A stretch of DNA of 64,000 nucleotides, taken from positions 2,179,001 to 2,243,000 of the forward strand of contig NZ_CP121354.1 in the NCBI RefSeq assembly GCF_029674545.1, read 5' to 3'. The position numbers were made by a program, and so were the translations under genes. Source of the stretch: Mesorhizobium sp. WSM4904. GTDB lineage: Bacteria; Pseudomonadota; Alphaproteobacteria; Rhizobiales; Rhizobiaceae. A model generated the notes under the pieces. The model was not told the DNA's origin, ran no database searches, and saw only the letters and a list, made by a program, of their open reading frames with translations. How positions within the stretch are numbered: the stretch's first letter is position 1; each line of letters begins with the position of its first letter. Positions 25,821-34,437 of this stretch are shown piece by piece.

Positions 25821-27350
25821 ATGGCGCTGGCGGCCAAACTGCAGCTCAGACAGTCCCAGTCGCTGGTGATGACGCCCCAGCTGATGCAGTCGATCCGGCT
25901 GCTGCAGCTCACCCATGTCGAGCTCGAACGCTTCATCGACGAGGAAATCGAGCGCAATCCGCTGCTGGAGCGGGCCGAGCCGCAGGATGAGACCGGCGGC
26001 GACCAGCCGCAGAAGGACGAGACCGCGCCGGAACCGGCGGCCGGGGGCGATTGGTTCGAAGGCGAGACGGAATGGAGCGCCGAGGCGATCTCGGAAAAGC
26101 TCGACGCTTCGCTGGAAAACCTGTTTCCCGACGATCCCGGCACGAGCGAGAGGCTGGGGCCGGACCTGACGGCGCAATGGAAGTCGGCGTCCGCAGGCAG
26201 CGCCGCCGGCGCATCGTCGGAAGGCTTCGATGTCGGCGAGATGGCCGCGACCATTGTGACGCTGCGCGAACATGTCGGCGAACAGATCGCTATGGCCTTC
26301 CCCAACCCTGCCGAACGCCTGATCGCAGGCGAGCTCGCCGACAGCCTCGACGAGGCCGGCTATCTGCGTGCCGACCCGGAAGAAATCGCCGCGCGGCTGG
26401 GCGCGGACAATGCGGCCGTGGCGCACGTGCTGGAGGTCTGCCAGACCTTTGAGCCGGCCGGCCTGTTTGCCCGCGATCTCGCCGAGTGCCTGTCGCTGCA
26501 GCTTGCCATACGCGACCGGCTCGATCCGGCGATGAAGGCGCTGGTCGACAATCTCGAGCTGCTCGCGCGGCGAGATTTCCAGACGCTGAAGCGCATCTGC
26601 GGCGTCGACGAGGAAGATCTTCTCGACATGCTGGCCGAGATCCGGGCGCTCGATCCGCGGCCCGGCACGGCTTTTTCGGGCGGGGCGAGCGATGCCATCG
26701 TCGCCGATGTCGAGGTACGGGCGGCCGCCGACGGCAGCTGGGCCGTGGAGCTCAATCCCGACACGCTGCCGCGCGTTCTGGTCGACAATGTCTACTTTGC
26801 CCGTGTCTCCAGCCATGCCAAGGACCAGGCGGAGAAGGACTTTTTGGCCGAATGCCTGCAGAACGCCAACTGGCTGACGCGCAGCCTCGACCAGAGGGCG
26901 AAAACCATCCTGAAAGTGGCCTCGGAAATCGTGCGCCAGCAGGATGCATTCCTCGTCCATGGCGTGCGGCATCTCAAGCCGCTCAACCTGCGCACTGTGG
27001 CCGACGCCATCGGCATGCATGAATCGACCGTGAGCCGCGTCACCGCCAACAAATACATGCTGACGCCGCGCGGCGTCTTCGAATTGCGCTATTTCTTCAC
27101 CGCTTCGATCGCCTCCGCGGAAGGCGGCGAAGCCCATTCCTCGGAAGCCGTGCGCGACCGCATCAAGCAACTGATCGACGAGGAAAAGCCCGCCGACGTG
27201 CTTTCCGACGACGCCATCGTCGACATGTTGAGGGAAAGCGGCGTCGACATCGCCCGCCGCACCGTCGCCAAGTACCGGGAGGGCATGAACATCCCTTCAT
27301 CGGTGCAGCGCCGCAGGGAGAAACGGGCGCTGGCCAACGCCGGACGCTAG
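25821..27350 (+). CDS. rpoN: RNA polymerase sigma-54 factor
   Basis: Alternative sigma factor for nitrogen and other enhancer-dependent promoters. 509 residues: Gln-rich activator-interaction region I (ALAAKLQLRQSQSLVMTPQL, residues 2-21, and SIRLLQL), acidic region II, core-binding domain (residues about 140-330), HTH (LRTVADAIGMHESTVSRVTANK in pieces near 395) and the C-terminal RpoN box ARRTVAKYREGMNIPSS. ATG 25821 gives the family N-terminus; a TTG four codons upstream is in frame. It lies between the lpt genes and hpf/ptsN, a conserved proteobacterial order. Confidence 0.96.
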   Translation: MALAAKLQLRQSQSLVMTPQLMQSIRLLQLTHVELERFIDEEIERNPLLERAEPQDETGGDQPQKDETAPEPAAGGDWFEGETEWSAEAISEKLDASLENLFPDDPGTSERLGPDLTAQWKSASAGSAAGASSEGFDVGEMAATIVTLREHVGEQIAMAFPNPAERLIAGELADSLDEAGYLRADPEEIAARLGADNAAVAHVLEVCQTFEPAGLFARDLAECLSLQLAIRDRLDPAMKALVDNLELLARRDFQTLKRICGVDEEDLLDMLAEIRALDPRPGTAFSGGASDAIVADVEVRAAADGSWAVELNPDTLPRVLVDNVYFARVSSHAKDQAEKDFLAECLQNANWLTRSLDQRAKTILKVASEIVRQQDAFLVHGVRHLKPLNLRTVADAIGMHESTVSRVTANKYMLTPRGVFELRYFFTASIASAEGGEAHSSEAVRDRIKQLIDEEKPADVLSDDAIVDMLRESGVDIARRTVAKYREGMNIPSSVQRRREKRALANAGR

Positions 27351-27663
27351 GTCAGTTGATGTTCAACCGGCCTGACCTATTTTGGTGCAGGCTTGAGGAA
27401 TGGCGGATTTCCACAGTTTTCGTGCTTCATTGACAAGCTGCAATGAAGTGTCTAGAAGCCCGCCCGCATGAGCCGGGCCGTGATGCCCGCTCGCGAATGG
27501 GTCCGTCAAAGCAAGGCCTCGGACGGCCAAGAAGGCGACTTGTGATCAACCGGAAAGTTCGGGTCTAAAATCGGCGCGCGTGCCGCCGCAAAGCTTGTGC
27601 GCGCGCACCACGGGTATAAACTCGGGACAGTTTGAAGCCTGAGCAAGGAAGGTCAGTTTTCAG
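27351..27663. other. rpoN-hpf intergenic region with an 8-bp-arm inverted repeat
   Basis: A 313-bp spacer. CTTCATTG (27425-27432) and CAATGAAG (27441-27448) are perfect 8-bp arms around an 8-bp loop, 75 bp after rpoN; no T-run follows. The rest is GC-rich with a GGCGCGCGTGCC/GCGCGCGCACC stretch near 27570-27610. It must carry an hpf promoter or a leader. No ORF is supported. Confidence 0.5.
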
Positions 27664-28248
27664 ATGAATCTGCGCATTTCGGGAAAACACATGGACATCG
27701 GCGATGCGTTCCGTACGCGCATCAACGATCGTGTCAACGAAGCCATCGAAAAGTATTTCGATCGGGGTTTTTCAGGACATGTAACGGTCATCAAGGCGGG
27801 GTCGCGTTTCTCGGCCGATTGCATGATCCGTCTCGATTCCGGTGCCTCCCTGCAGGCGACCGGCGACGCCCAGGATCCCACGCTTGCCTTCGAGACGGCC
27901 GCCGATCGCCTCGAAACGCGGCTGCGGCGCTACAAGCGCCGACTGAAGTCGCACAGTTCCGGCAACGGCAATGGCGAAGCCACCGACATCGCCTACACCG
28001 TGATGGAGCCACTCGCCGACGATGACGAAGAATTCCCGGAGAATTTTGCCCCGGCCATCGTCGCCGAATCGACCGTGACGCTTCGCACCATGTCTGTGGC
28101 GTCGGCGGTCATCGAGCTCGACACCAAGGACAGTCCGGTTTTCGTTTTCCGCAACGCCGGAAACGACCATGTCAATATCGTCTACCGCCGGCCGGATGGA
28201 AACATCGGCTGGATCGATCCGTCGACGACCAAAGTCGCGCAGGGATAA
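27664..28248 (+). CDS. hpf: Ribosome hibernation promoting factor, long form
   Basis: Binds idle ribosomes and promotes 100S dimers in stationary phase. 194 residues: the N-terminal S30AE/YfiA domain (NLRISGKHMDIGDAFRTRI, GHVTVIKAG, ADRLETRLRRYKRRLKSH) and a C-terminal dimerisation domain (VTLRTMSVASAVIELD...SPVFVFRNAGNDHVNIVYRRPDGNIGWI in two pieces), joined by a flexible acidic linker. The second domain is what makes the long form. AAGGAAGG lies about 11 bp upstream of the ATG. Sits between rpoN and ptsN. Confidence 0.94.
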   Translation: MNLRISGKHMDIGDAFRTRINDRVNEAIEKYFDRGFSGHVTVIKAGSRFSADCMIRLDSGASLQATGDAQDPTLAFETAADRLETRLRRYKRRLKSHSSGNGNGEATDIAYTVMEPLADDDEEFPENFAPAIVAESTVTLRTMSVASAVIELDTKDSPVFVFRNAGNDHVNIVYRRPDGNIGWIDPSTTKVAQG

Positions 28249-28309
28249 AGAAAGCCGGCCGCGCGAGGGGGACGACCGGCGCGGCAGGCGAGCAAGGGAT
28301 TTTTCAAGC

Positions 28310-28774
28310 ATGGATCTCAGCGATCTCATCAGCGTCTCGGCTATCATGCCGGCGTTGAAGGCGAATTCCAAAAAGCAGCTTCTGCAATTGCTGTCGGAGA
28401 GGGCGGCGGCGATTTCCGGGATTCCGGAGCGGGAGGTGTTCGACACCATCCTGCAGCGCGAGCGGCTGGGCTCCACCGGCGTCGGCAACGGCATCGCCAT
28501 TCCGCACGGCAAGCTCGCCGGCGTGAAGCGGATCGCGGGCGTGTTCGCCCGGCTGGAGACGCCGGTCGATTTCGAGGCGCTCGACGACCAGCCGGTCGAT
28601 CTGGTGTTCCTGCTGCTTGCGCCCGAAGGCGCCGGCGCCGACCATCTCAAGGCGCTGTCGCGCATCGCGCGCGTGCTGCGCGATGCCGACACGGTGGCCA
28701 AGATCAGAGGGACGCGCGACGCCGTGGCGATCCACGCGCTGTTGTCGGATACCCAGGCCTCGCACGCGGCCTGA
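28310..28774 (+). CDS. ptsN: PTS IIA-like nitrogen-regulatory protein EIIA-Ntr
   Basis: Phospho-acceptor of the nitrogen phosphotransferase system (PtsP-PtsO-PtsN), which controls K+ homeostasis and stress responses by protein contacts. 154 residues, PTS_EIIA_2 fold: MDLSDLISVSAIMPALKANS, LLQLLSERAAAISG, the active-site His in GVGNGIAIPHGKLAGV, and VDLVFLLLAPEGAGADHLK. It lies 61 bp after hpf. K+ regulation by EIIA-Ntr of KdpD is known in enterics; the Kdp genes at 56-64 kb give it a possible local partner, though that is inference. Confidence 0.94.
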   Translation: MDLSDLISVSAIMPALKANSKKQLLQLLSERAAAISGIPEREVFDTILQRERLGSTGVGNGIAIPHGKLAGVKRIAGVFARLETPVDFEALDDQPVDLVFLLLAPEGAGADHLKALSRIARVLRDADTVAKIRGTRDAVAIHALLSDTQASHAA

Positions 28775-28823
28775 AGCTTGCTCAGCTTTGGATAAAGCCT
28801 TGTTTTGGGGATAAAACCTTCAG

Positions 28824-28846
28824 GGGCCGCCAGGAGCGGCCCTTTT
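28824..28846 (+). terminator. Intrinsic terminator after ptsN
   Basis: GGGCCGC-CAGGA-GCGGCCC followed by TTTT: a 7-bp GC-rich stem with a 5-nt loop and a T-run, 50 bp after the ptsN stop. It ends the lpt-rpoN-hpf-ptsN region before the convergent DUF1150 gene. Confidence 0.85.
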
Positions 28847-28866
28847 CGATTCAGGGAACGACCAGG

Positions 28867-29124
28867 TCAGTGAATAGCGACCGTGGTCAAATCGTTCTCC
28901 AGCGCGCCCGCCAGCGCCCGGTCACGGGCATCGGAAAGCAGGATCGGCTGACCGTTGGCGGCAAACAGCGCCCACAGTTCCAGGCCGGGCGCGATCTCGC
29001 CGAGGCCGGGGAAGCGGCCGCGCAGATCGTCGCTCGATACTTTCCTCAGGTAAGCGACCGAACCTTCGCCGAGATGGGCGAATTCGCCGCTGGTCATGGT
29101 CAGAGTTTCGTCAATTCTGTTCAT
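28867..29124 (-). CDS. DUF1150 family protein, heat-shock associated
   Basis: 85-residue protein of the DUF1150 family (GEFAHLGEGSVAYLRKV start; DLRGRFPGL; ELWALFAANGQPILLSDARD end). ATG 29124 has AGGAGG 7 bp upstream. It follows hsp20 by 65 bp on the same strand, so it is likely in the hsp20 transcript and heat-induced with it. The hsp20-DUF1150 pairing recurs in alphaproteobacteria. The function is unknown; the YLRKV...PILLSDA layout with one hydrophobic strand suggests a small soluble fold. Confidence 0.85.
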   Translation of the reverse strand: MNRIDETLTMTSGEFAHLGEGSVAYLRKVSSDDLRGRFPGLGEIAPGLELWALFAANGQPILLSDARDRALAGALENDLTTVAIH

Positions 29125-29189
29125 TTTCAAGCCTCCTTGGCGCGAGACGCCACTTCCGGCCGTCCCGCATTTAGAGCCATCGGCGAAGA

Positions 29190-29615
29190 TCAGTCTTTCA
29201 CCGATATGTTTATTTTCCGTACCAGCCGTTCGGCCTCCGGACGGTCGAGATCGATCGACAACAGGCCGTTCTTCAGCTCCGCGCCGACCACCCGCATGCC
29301 ATCGGCCAGCACGAAGCAGCGCTGGAACTGGCGTGCGGCGATGCCGCGGTGGAGGAACTCGCGCTCGGTGTCGTCGGTCTGGCGTCCGCGCACGATCAGC
29401 TGGTTTTCCTCCGTGGTGACATCGAGGTCGCTCTCGGCGAAACCCGCCACGGCAAGCGTTATGCGCAGCCGCTCGGCATTGCCGTCGGAGGCGCTCAGGC
29501 GCTCGATGTTATAGGGAGGATAGCTGTCACCCGACTTCGCCAGACGCTCCAGCGTCTTTTCCATGGATTCGAAACCCAAGAGAAGCGGGCTGGAGAAGGG
29601 CGTCATTCGGCTCAT
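29190..29615 (-). CDS. Small heat shock protein Hsp20 (IbpA family)
   Basis: ATP-independent holdase that keeps unfolding proteins soluble. 141 residues: N-terminal arm (MSRMTPFSSPLLLGFESMEK), alpha-crystallin domain (YPPYNIERL, LRITLAVAGFAESDLDVTTE, NQLIVRGRQ, FLHRGIAARQFQRCFVLADGM, AELKNGLLSIDLDRPE) and a C-terminal RKINIS tail carrying the IxI motif. I chose ATG 29615 because its SD, AGAGGA, is inside a ROSE-like hairpin. The promoter is sigma-32 type. It is divergent from iunH. Confidence 0.92.
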   Translation of the reverse strand: MSRMTPFSSPLLLGFESMEKTLERLAKSGDSYPPYNIERLSASDGNAERLRITLAVAGFAESDLDVTTEENQLIVRGRQTDDTEREFLHRGIAARQFQRCFVLADGMRVVGAELKNGLLSIDLDRPEAERLVRKINISVKD

Positions 29616-29677
29616 GTTACACTGTCCTCTCAAGAGCGACATAAACTGGAAAAACCCGGATGGCATTTTTCCCGATG
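29616..29677 (-). promoter_or_regulatory. ROSE-like RNA thermometer in the hsp20 leader
   Basis: The about 62-nt leader between the predicted start site and the hsp20 ATG has two hairpins. The 5' one pairs GGAAAAA with TTTTTCC (29648-29672). The 3' one (29641-29623) is TGTCGCTC-TTGA-GAGGACA: a stem with a single bulged G opposite the Shine-Dalgarno AGAGGA. Its UCGCU matches the ROSE consensus UYGCU, which pairs with AGGA and carries the bulged G that makes ROSE heat-labile. The start codon is 9 nt beyond the SD. ROSE is known for rhizobial hsp20 genes; the length is shorter than classical ROSE. Confidence 0.75.
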
Positions 29678-29683
29678 GTCTTG

Positions 29684-29712
29684 ATATGGTCCGCCGCGCG
29701 AACAAGTTCAAG
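29684..29712 (-). promoter_or_regulatory. Sigma-32 (RpoH) promoter of hsp20
   Basis: CTTGAA (29712-29707), 17 bp, CCATAT (29689-29684) is an exact match to the alphaproteobacterial RpoH consensus with perfect spacing. Transcription would start near 29677. The divergent iunH start lies 45 bp beyond the -35 box. Confidence 0.85.
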
Positions 29713-29756
29713 CCATCAAAACCCCGCCCAAAAAGACTCCCCAAAAAGGAATTGAA

Positions 29757-30698
29757 ATGCCCCAGTCACGAAAGATCATCATCGACACGGATCCCGGCCA
29801 GGACGATGCCGTCGCCATCTTGCTGGCGCTCGGCAGCTCCGAGCTGGAGGTCGTCGGCATCACCGCCGTTGCCGGCAACGTGCCGCTGAAGCTCACCGAG
29901 AAAAATGCCCGCAAGATCTGCGAGCTCGCCGGTCGGCCCGACGTCAAGGTCTATGCCGGCGCCATCCGCCCGCTGGCGCGCGAACTCGTCACCGCCGAGG
30001 AAGTGCATGGCAAGACCGGCCTCAACGGGCCGCAACTGCCGGAACCAACCATGCCGCTGCAGGAGCAGTACGCCGTCGACTTCATCGTCGAGACGCTGAT
30101 GCGCGAGGAGAGCGGCACGATCACGCTCTGCCCGCTCGGGCCGCTCACCAACATCGCCCTGGCGCTGATCCGCGAACCGCGGATTGCGCCGCGCATCAAG
30201 GAAATCGTACTGATGGGCGGCGGCTTCTTCGAGGGCGGCAACGTCACGCCGGCCGCCGAGTTCAACATCTATGTCGATCCGCAGGCGGCAGACGTGGTGT
30301 TCAAGTCGGGCATTCCGATCGTGATGATGCCGCTCGACGTCACCCACAAGGCGCTGACCTCGGCCAAGCGCACGCAGGCCTTCCGCCAGCTCGGCACCAA
30401 GGTCGGCACTGCGACCGCCGAGATGCTGGAATTCTTCGAGCGCTACGACGAGGAAAAATACGGCACCGACGGCGGGCCGCTGCACGACCCGTGCGTGATC
30501 GCCTATCTGATCAAGCCGGAGCTGTTCAAGGGCCGCCGCTGCAACGTCAGCGTCGAGACGGCCTCCGAGCTCACCATGGGCATGACGGTGATCGATTGGT
30601 GGGGCGTCACCAAGCGCGAGAAGAACGCTATGGTGATGCGCGACATCGACCACGACGCCTTCTTCGCGCTGCTGGTGGAGAGGTTGGGGCGGCTCTAG
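29757..30698 (+). CDS. Nucleoside hydrolase (IunH family)
   Basis: Cleaves ribonucleosides to base and ribose. 313 residues with the calcium-binding N-terminal DTDPGQDDAVAILLAL (residues 10-25), GNVPLKLTEKNARKI, CPLGPLTNIALAL, VLMGGGFFEGGNVTPAAEFNIYVDPQAA and the late HDPCVIAYLI motif holding the catalytic His/Asp. The order matches RihA/IunH rather than RihC, but the base preference is not clear. AAAGGAATTGAA precedes the ATG. A ribokinase gene lies 5 kb away. Convergent with LysE over a shared hairpin. Confidence 0.9.
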   Translation: MPQSRKIIIDTDPGQDDAVAILLALGSSELEVVGITAVAGNVPLKLTEKNARKICELAGRPDVKVYAGAIRPLARELVTAEEVHGKTGLNGPQLPEPTMPLQEQYAVDFIVETLMREESGTITLCPLGPLTNIALALIREPRIAPRIKEIVLMGGGFFEGGNVTPAAEFNIYVDPQAADVVFKSGIPIVMMPLDVTHKALTSAKRTQAFRQLGTKVGTATAEMLEFFERYDEEKYGTDGGPLHDPCVIAYLIKPELFKGRRCNVSVETASELTMGMTVIDWWGVTKREKNAMVMRDIDHDAFFALLVERLGRL

Positions 30699-30730
30699 CT
30701 CCTTTCCTTCCCCCACAAGGGGAGAAGGAG
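30699..30730. terminator. Shared hairpin between convergent iunH and the LysE gene
   Basis: CTCCTT at 30699-30704 and AAGGAG at 30725-30730 pair, as do TTCCCC and GGGGAG inside, around a CACAA loop. The structure begins one base after the iunH stop and ends 8 bp before the LysE stop. The stem is symmetrical, so it can end both transcripts. No long T-run, so terminator strength is uncertain. Confidence 0.6.
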
Positions 30731-30737
30731 AGGGTGC

Positions 30738-31352
30738 TCACTTCGCCTTCGAGAATGCCAGCCACAGCCCGCCGCCGACCAGGAAGCTGCCGCTGATCCG
30801 GGACATCAGCTTGACGCGGCTGGCCGACAGGATGCGTCCGGCGCGGCCGGCGGCAAGCGCGTAGGTGGAATCCGACAGGGCGGCGAAGGCCATGGCTGTC
30901 AGGCCCATGACCAGGATCTGCAGCGTGTAATTGCCGAGCGGCGCGATGAATTGCGGGAAGAAGGCGCCGAAGAAGACAAGCGTCTTCGGATTGGAGATCG
31001 CCACCAGGAAACCCTGCAGGAAGAAGCCGCCGCGCGGTTTCTTGGCCGATCCGTCGGGGTTCAGCGTGCCTTTGGCGCGAAACATCTGCACGCCCATCCA
31101 GATCAGGTAGGCGGCGCCGATCGGCCTGACGCACTCGAACCAGTGGCCCATGCCGGCGATCAGCGTGTTGAGGCCGATGCCGACGATGGCGATCATGATG
31201 GCGAGGCCGGCCTGGGTCCCGGCGACATTGGCGAGACCGGCCTTCGAGCCGTGGCGCATGCTGTTGGCGATGATCAGCGTGACCGTCGGCCCGGGTACCA
31301 GGACGATGACGATGCAGGCGACGACATAGGTGGCGTAGAGTTCCAGCGACAT
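30738..31352 (-). CDS. LysE/RhtB-family amino-acid exporter
   Basis: 204-residue inner-membrane exporter with six helices. Family features: VPGPTVTLIIANSMRHGSKAGLANVAGTQAG split over residues 19-50, AYLIWMGVQMFRA, and FLVAISNPKTLVFFGAFFPQFI. ATG 31352 has GAGGGA 5 bp upstream. It is divergent from the AraC regulator over 198 bp, and a tryptophanase lies behind that regulator. Export of an amino acid or a related metabolite is plausible. The substrate is unknown. Confidence 0.88.
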   Translation of the reverse strand: MSLELYATYVVACIVIVLVPGPTVTLIIANSMRHGSKAGLANVAGTQAGLAIMIAIVGIGLNTLIAGMGHWFECVRPIGAAYLIWMGVQMFRAKGTLNPDGSAKKPRGGFFLQGFLVAISNPKTLVFFGAFFPQFIAPLGNYTLQILVMGLTAMAFAALSDSTYALAAGRAGRILSASRVKLMSRISGSFLVGGGLWLAFSKAK

Positions 31353-31550
31353 GATCTTCCCTCGGCACCTCTGCGGGCTGGCAGGCGGTCGCCAGAATGC
31401 ATGAGCCAGGGAAGCAAGCCAACGAAATAACGCCTGGGGGCCTATCGTCCGATTTCCGCGCTTTTGCGGATTCGGCCGGTGATATCTTTGTGCAATACCG
31501 GTGGTCCCGGGGATGCTAGATTTCTGTCTATCAAGTGCAGGGAGAAGGCC

Positions 31551-32378
31551 ATGAACACGCTGGGCCAGGACGAGAAGGCGATCTATTTCACCGCACCGGT
31601 GGGCGGGGTCGAATGCCTTTCGGCAACCTTCAAGCGCCATCGCTACCAGCCGCATGCGCATGACACCTTCGTCGTCGGCGCGCTGTCGCATGGCACGGGC
31701 ACCATCTTCATCCGCGGGCGCAATCATGCAGTCCGCGCAGGCGATCTCACCCTCTACAATCCTTTCGAGGTGCATGACGGCGCGCCGGCCAATGACGGTT
31801 TCAGCTACCGCGTCAGCTATCCGTCGACGGCCCTGCTACGCGAGATCGCGACTGAGAGCACCTCGCTCGACCGCGCCGGGACGCCGACATTCCGCGAGCC
31901 GATCGTGCACGATCCGCGAGGGGCCGCGCTGTTCTTCGCCGCGCATCGCCTGTGGGAGGAGAAGTGTTCGCAGATGGAGGCGCAGGAGAGGTTGCTTTGC
32001 GCCTATGTCTACTGCCTGTCGGTGCATGCAGGAGTGCGGTTTCCTCGCTCCAGCGGCGAGCGGGGGCCTATCGCCCGTATCGTCGAGCTTCTCTCCGAGC
32101 GCTTCGCCGAGCGGCTGACGCTGGAAGAACTGGCTATTGAAGCCGGACTGTCGCGTCAGCGGCTGATTCGCGCCTTCCATCGCAGGACCGGGATGACGCC
32201 GCACGCCTTCCTGGTCAATCGCCGTGTCGACGCTGCCAAGGCGATGCTGCGCAGCGGTTTCGATCCACTGTCGGCCGCGATGGCAACCGGCTTCAGCGAC
32301 CAGGCGCATCTCACCCGCATCTTCAAGGCGCGTGTCGGCGTGCCGCCTGGAGCCTATCGCGCGGCCTTCGCTGCCTGA
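31551..32378 (+). CDS. AraC-family transcriptional regulator
   Basis: 275 residues: an N-terminal cupin-like AraC binding domain ([23 protein letters not shown]...[11 protein letters not shown] in two pieces, residues 22-80) and a C-terminal double HTH ([33 protein letters not shown], in pieces; [24 protein letters not shown] as the second helix pair). GGGAGAAGGCC precedes ATG 31551. Such regulators next to LysE exporters usually activate them in response to the exported amino acid. Here it also lies 60 bp upstream of tryptophanase, so both sides may be targets. Confidence 0.88.
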   Translation: MNTLGQDEKAIYFTAPVGGVECLSATFKRHRYQPHAHDTFVVGALSHGTGTIFIRGRNHAVRAGDLTLYNPFEVHDGAPANDGFSYRVSYPSTALLREIATESTSLDRAGTPTFREPIVHDPRGAALFFAAHRLWEEKCSQMEAQERLLCAYVYCLSVHAGVRFPRSSGERGPIARIVELLSERFAERLTLEELAIEAGLSRQRLIRAFHRRTGMTPHAFLVNRRVDAAKAMLRSGFDPLSAAMATGFSDQAHLTRIFKARVGVPPGAYRAAFAA

Positions 32379-32437
32379 TTTCACCGACCGATCCTGCAAT
32401 GAGCGCGGCGCTTCAGGCCGCAACGATGGAGCATGTC

Positions 32438-33868
32438 ATGAGCAAACGCATTCCAGAACCCTTCCGCATCAAGATGGTCGAGCCGATCCGCATGACCGAT
32501 CGCGCCTTTCGCGAGACGGCGCTTGCCGAGGCGGGGCTCAATGCCTTCCTGCTCAGGAGCGAAGACGTCTACATTGACCTCCTGACCGATAGCGGCACCG
32601 GAGCGATGAGCGACCGTCAGTGGGCAGGGCTGCTGCTCGGCGACGAAGCCTATGCCGGCAGCCGCAACTTCTACCGCCTTGCCGAAACGGTCGAGCGGTT
32701 GTTTGGCTATCCCTACATGATTCCGACCCATCAGGGCCGCGGCGCGGAACAGATCGTCTTTCCGGAATTGGTGAAGCGCCGCGGTTCAAGGGCGCCGGTC
32801 TTCATCTCCAACTACCATTTCGACACGACCAAGGCGCATGTCGAGCTTGCCGGGGCCAAGGCCGTCAATGTGCTGACCAAGGCCGCCAACGACACCGCGC
32901 ATTATGACGACTGGAAGGGCAATTTCGACCTTGCCGCGCTGGCGGCGGCGATCGAAACGCATGGCGCGGAGAATGTCGCCGGTATCGTCGCGACGGTGAC
33001 CTGCAACAGCGCCGGCGGGCAGCCGGTGTCGATGGCCAATCTGAGGGCCGCCTCCGAACTGGCGCGTGACCACGGCATCCCGGTGATGATCGACGCCACG
33101 CGTTTTGCCGAAAACGCGTGGTTCATCCAGCAGCGTGAGGAGGGTTATGCCGACCGCTCCATCCGCGACATCGTGCGCGAAATGATGTGCTATGGCGATC
33201 TGCTTACGCTCTCGGCCAAGAAGGACGGGCTGGTTAATATCGGGGGCTTCTGCGCCTTCCGCCAGGACGCCGGCCTGTTCCGGGCGGTGCAGGTGCGCTG
33301 CGTGCCGATGGAAGGCTTCATCACCTATGGCGGCCTTGCCGGCCGTGACATGGAGGCGATCGCCATTGGCCTCGATGAGGCGGTCGAGACCGATTATCTC
33401 GCATACCGCGTCGGCCAGGTCGCCTATCTCGGCGAACGGCTGCGGCAAGCGGGCGTGCCGATCCAGTACCCGACCGGCGGCCACGCCGTTTTCGTCGACG
33501 GCGCTGCGATGCTGCCTCATGTCTCGGCTGATCGCTTTCCGGCCCATGCTCTCGCCTGCGAGCTTTATCTGGAGGCCGGCATCCGGGCTGTCGAGATCGG
33601 CTCGCTGATGCTGGGCCGCGACCCTGCGACCGGCAAACAGGAGAAATCGCCGCTCGAACTCCTGCGCCTCACCATCCCGCGCCGTGTCTACACCAACGAC
33701 CATATGGACTACATCGCCGATGCGCTGATCGCGGTCGCGAAGCGGGCAAAGACGATCCGCGGCCTTGACTTCGCGTATGAGCCGCCGATCTTGCGCCACT
33801 TCACGGCGCGGTTTCGCTGGGCCGAAAAAGCGACCGCGGTGCCACTGGCGGAGATGGCGGACGCATGA
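32438..33868 (+). CDS. tnaA: Tryptophanase (tryptophan indole-lyase)
   Basis: PLP beta-eliminating lyase giving indole, pyruvate and ammonia. 476 residues. The PLP lysine is in TLSAKKDG (Lys261/Lys262), with GGLAGRDME downstream. Tryptophanase rather than tyrosine phenol-lyase is supported by two discriminating sites: Asp129 in HFDTT (Thr in TPL) and Ile387 in AVEIG (the Arg of TPL ERG is missing), plus [12 protein letters not shown] and [14 protein letters not shown] 32438 is chosen for GGAG 6 bp upstream; ATGs at 32399 and 32426 are in frame. It overlaps a YbaK gene by 4 bp. Confidence 0.85.
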   Translation: MSKRIPEPFRIKMVEPIRMTDRAFRETALAEAGLNAFLLRSEDVYIDLLTDSGTGAMSDRQWAGLLLGDEAYAGSRNFYRLAETVERLFGYPYMIPTHQGRGAEQIVFPELVKRRGSRAPVFISNYHFDTTKAHVELAGAKAVNVLTKAANDTAHYDDWKGNFDLAALAAAIETHGAENVAGIVATVTCNSAGGQPVSMANLRAASELARDHGIPVMIDATRFAENAWFIQQREEGYADRSIRDIVREMMCYGDLLTLSAKKDGLVNIGGFCAFRQDAGLFRAVQVRCVPMEGFITYGGLAGRDMEAIAIGLDEAVETDYLAYRVGQVAYLGERLRQAGVPIQYPTGGHAVFVDGAAMLPHVSADRFPAHALACELYLEAGIRAVEIGSLMLGRDPATGKQEKSPLELLRLTIPRRVYTNDHMDYIADALIAVAKRAKTIRGLDFAYEPPILRHFTARFRWAEKATAVPLAEMADA

Positions 33869-34341
33869 GCCCTTCGGTCAAGCGGTTCCTGGAGGAACGC
33901 GGCGCGCGTTACCAAGTCGAGACGCATGCGCCGCTGATCTCATTCGAGGATGCCAAGACGATCCTGTCGCTGGATCCGGCGAACATGGTCAAGGGCCTGA
34001 CCTTCGCGCGGCCTGGCGGCTTCGCGATCGTCGCGCTGAGAGCCGCCGACCGGGCGGACTATAAGAAGATCGCCGACGCGCTCGGGTTGCGCAGGGCCGA
34101 CCTGTGGCTCGCCGACGCGCAAAGCGTGCGCAGGGAACTGGACATGGAGCAGGGCGGCATCGTGCCGCTGCCGATCGGCAGCGCTCGTGTGCTTATCGAC
34201 CGCGCGGTGCTTGGGCTGGACGAGATTGTCTGCGGAACGGGCCGCAACACGGCGACACTGATCATCGACCGCGACGTGTGGCTGGACATCGCCGACGGCG
34301 AGGTCGGCGAATTCGCCAAACCAGCCCCAGTTGCGATGTGA
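33865..34341 (+). CDS. YbaK/EbsC-family aminoacyl-tRNA deacylase
   Basis: 158-residue trans-editing domain that hydrolyses mischarged aminoacyl-tRNAs. It shows the ProX/YbaK layout: [51 protein letters not shown] (split), [12 protein letters not shown] and [13 protein letters not shown]. The ATGA overlap with tnaA shows translational coupling. YbaK classically clears Cys-tRNA-Pro; the substrate here is not known. The coupling suggests protection against an amino-acid analogue handled by the lyase, which is inference. Confidence 0.85.
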   Translation: MSPSVKRFLEERGARYQVETHAPLISFEDAKTILSLDPANMVKGLTFARPGGFAIVALRAADRADYKKIADALGLRRADLWLADAQSVRRELDMEQGGIVPLPIGSARVLIDRAVLGLDEIVCGTGRNTATLIIDRDVWLDIADGEVGEFAKPAPVAM

Positions 34342-34395
34342 CAGTGGAGCAGTTCAACATGATCGCGTCGAACTGTTCCAGCTATTTGGCTTGAT

Positions 34396-34436
34396 GCAAT
34401 TCCGGATGAGAAACCGCCTCACTTCTCGGGAATTGC
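34396..34436. repeat. Palindromic GCAATTCC/GGAATTGC element between ybaK and the amidase gene
   Basis: GCAATTCCGGATGAGAAACC at the left and CTCGGGAATTGC at the right form the same palindromic element as 15447-15488. It starts 55 bp after the YbaK stop and ends 1 bp before the convergent amidase stop. Confidence 0.75.
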
Positions 34437-34437
34437 T

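Noticed and set aside
28824..28846. Hairpin after ptsN as part of a riboswitch for the convergent gene
   Set aside because: It lies at the 3' ends of both genes and has a classic terminator T-run on the ptsN strand.
32438..33868. Tyrosine phenol-lyase instead of tryptophanase
   Set aside because: The TPL-specific Thr and Arg are replaced by Asp129 and Ile387, the tryptophanase states.
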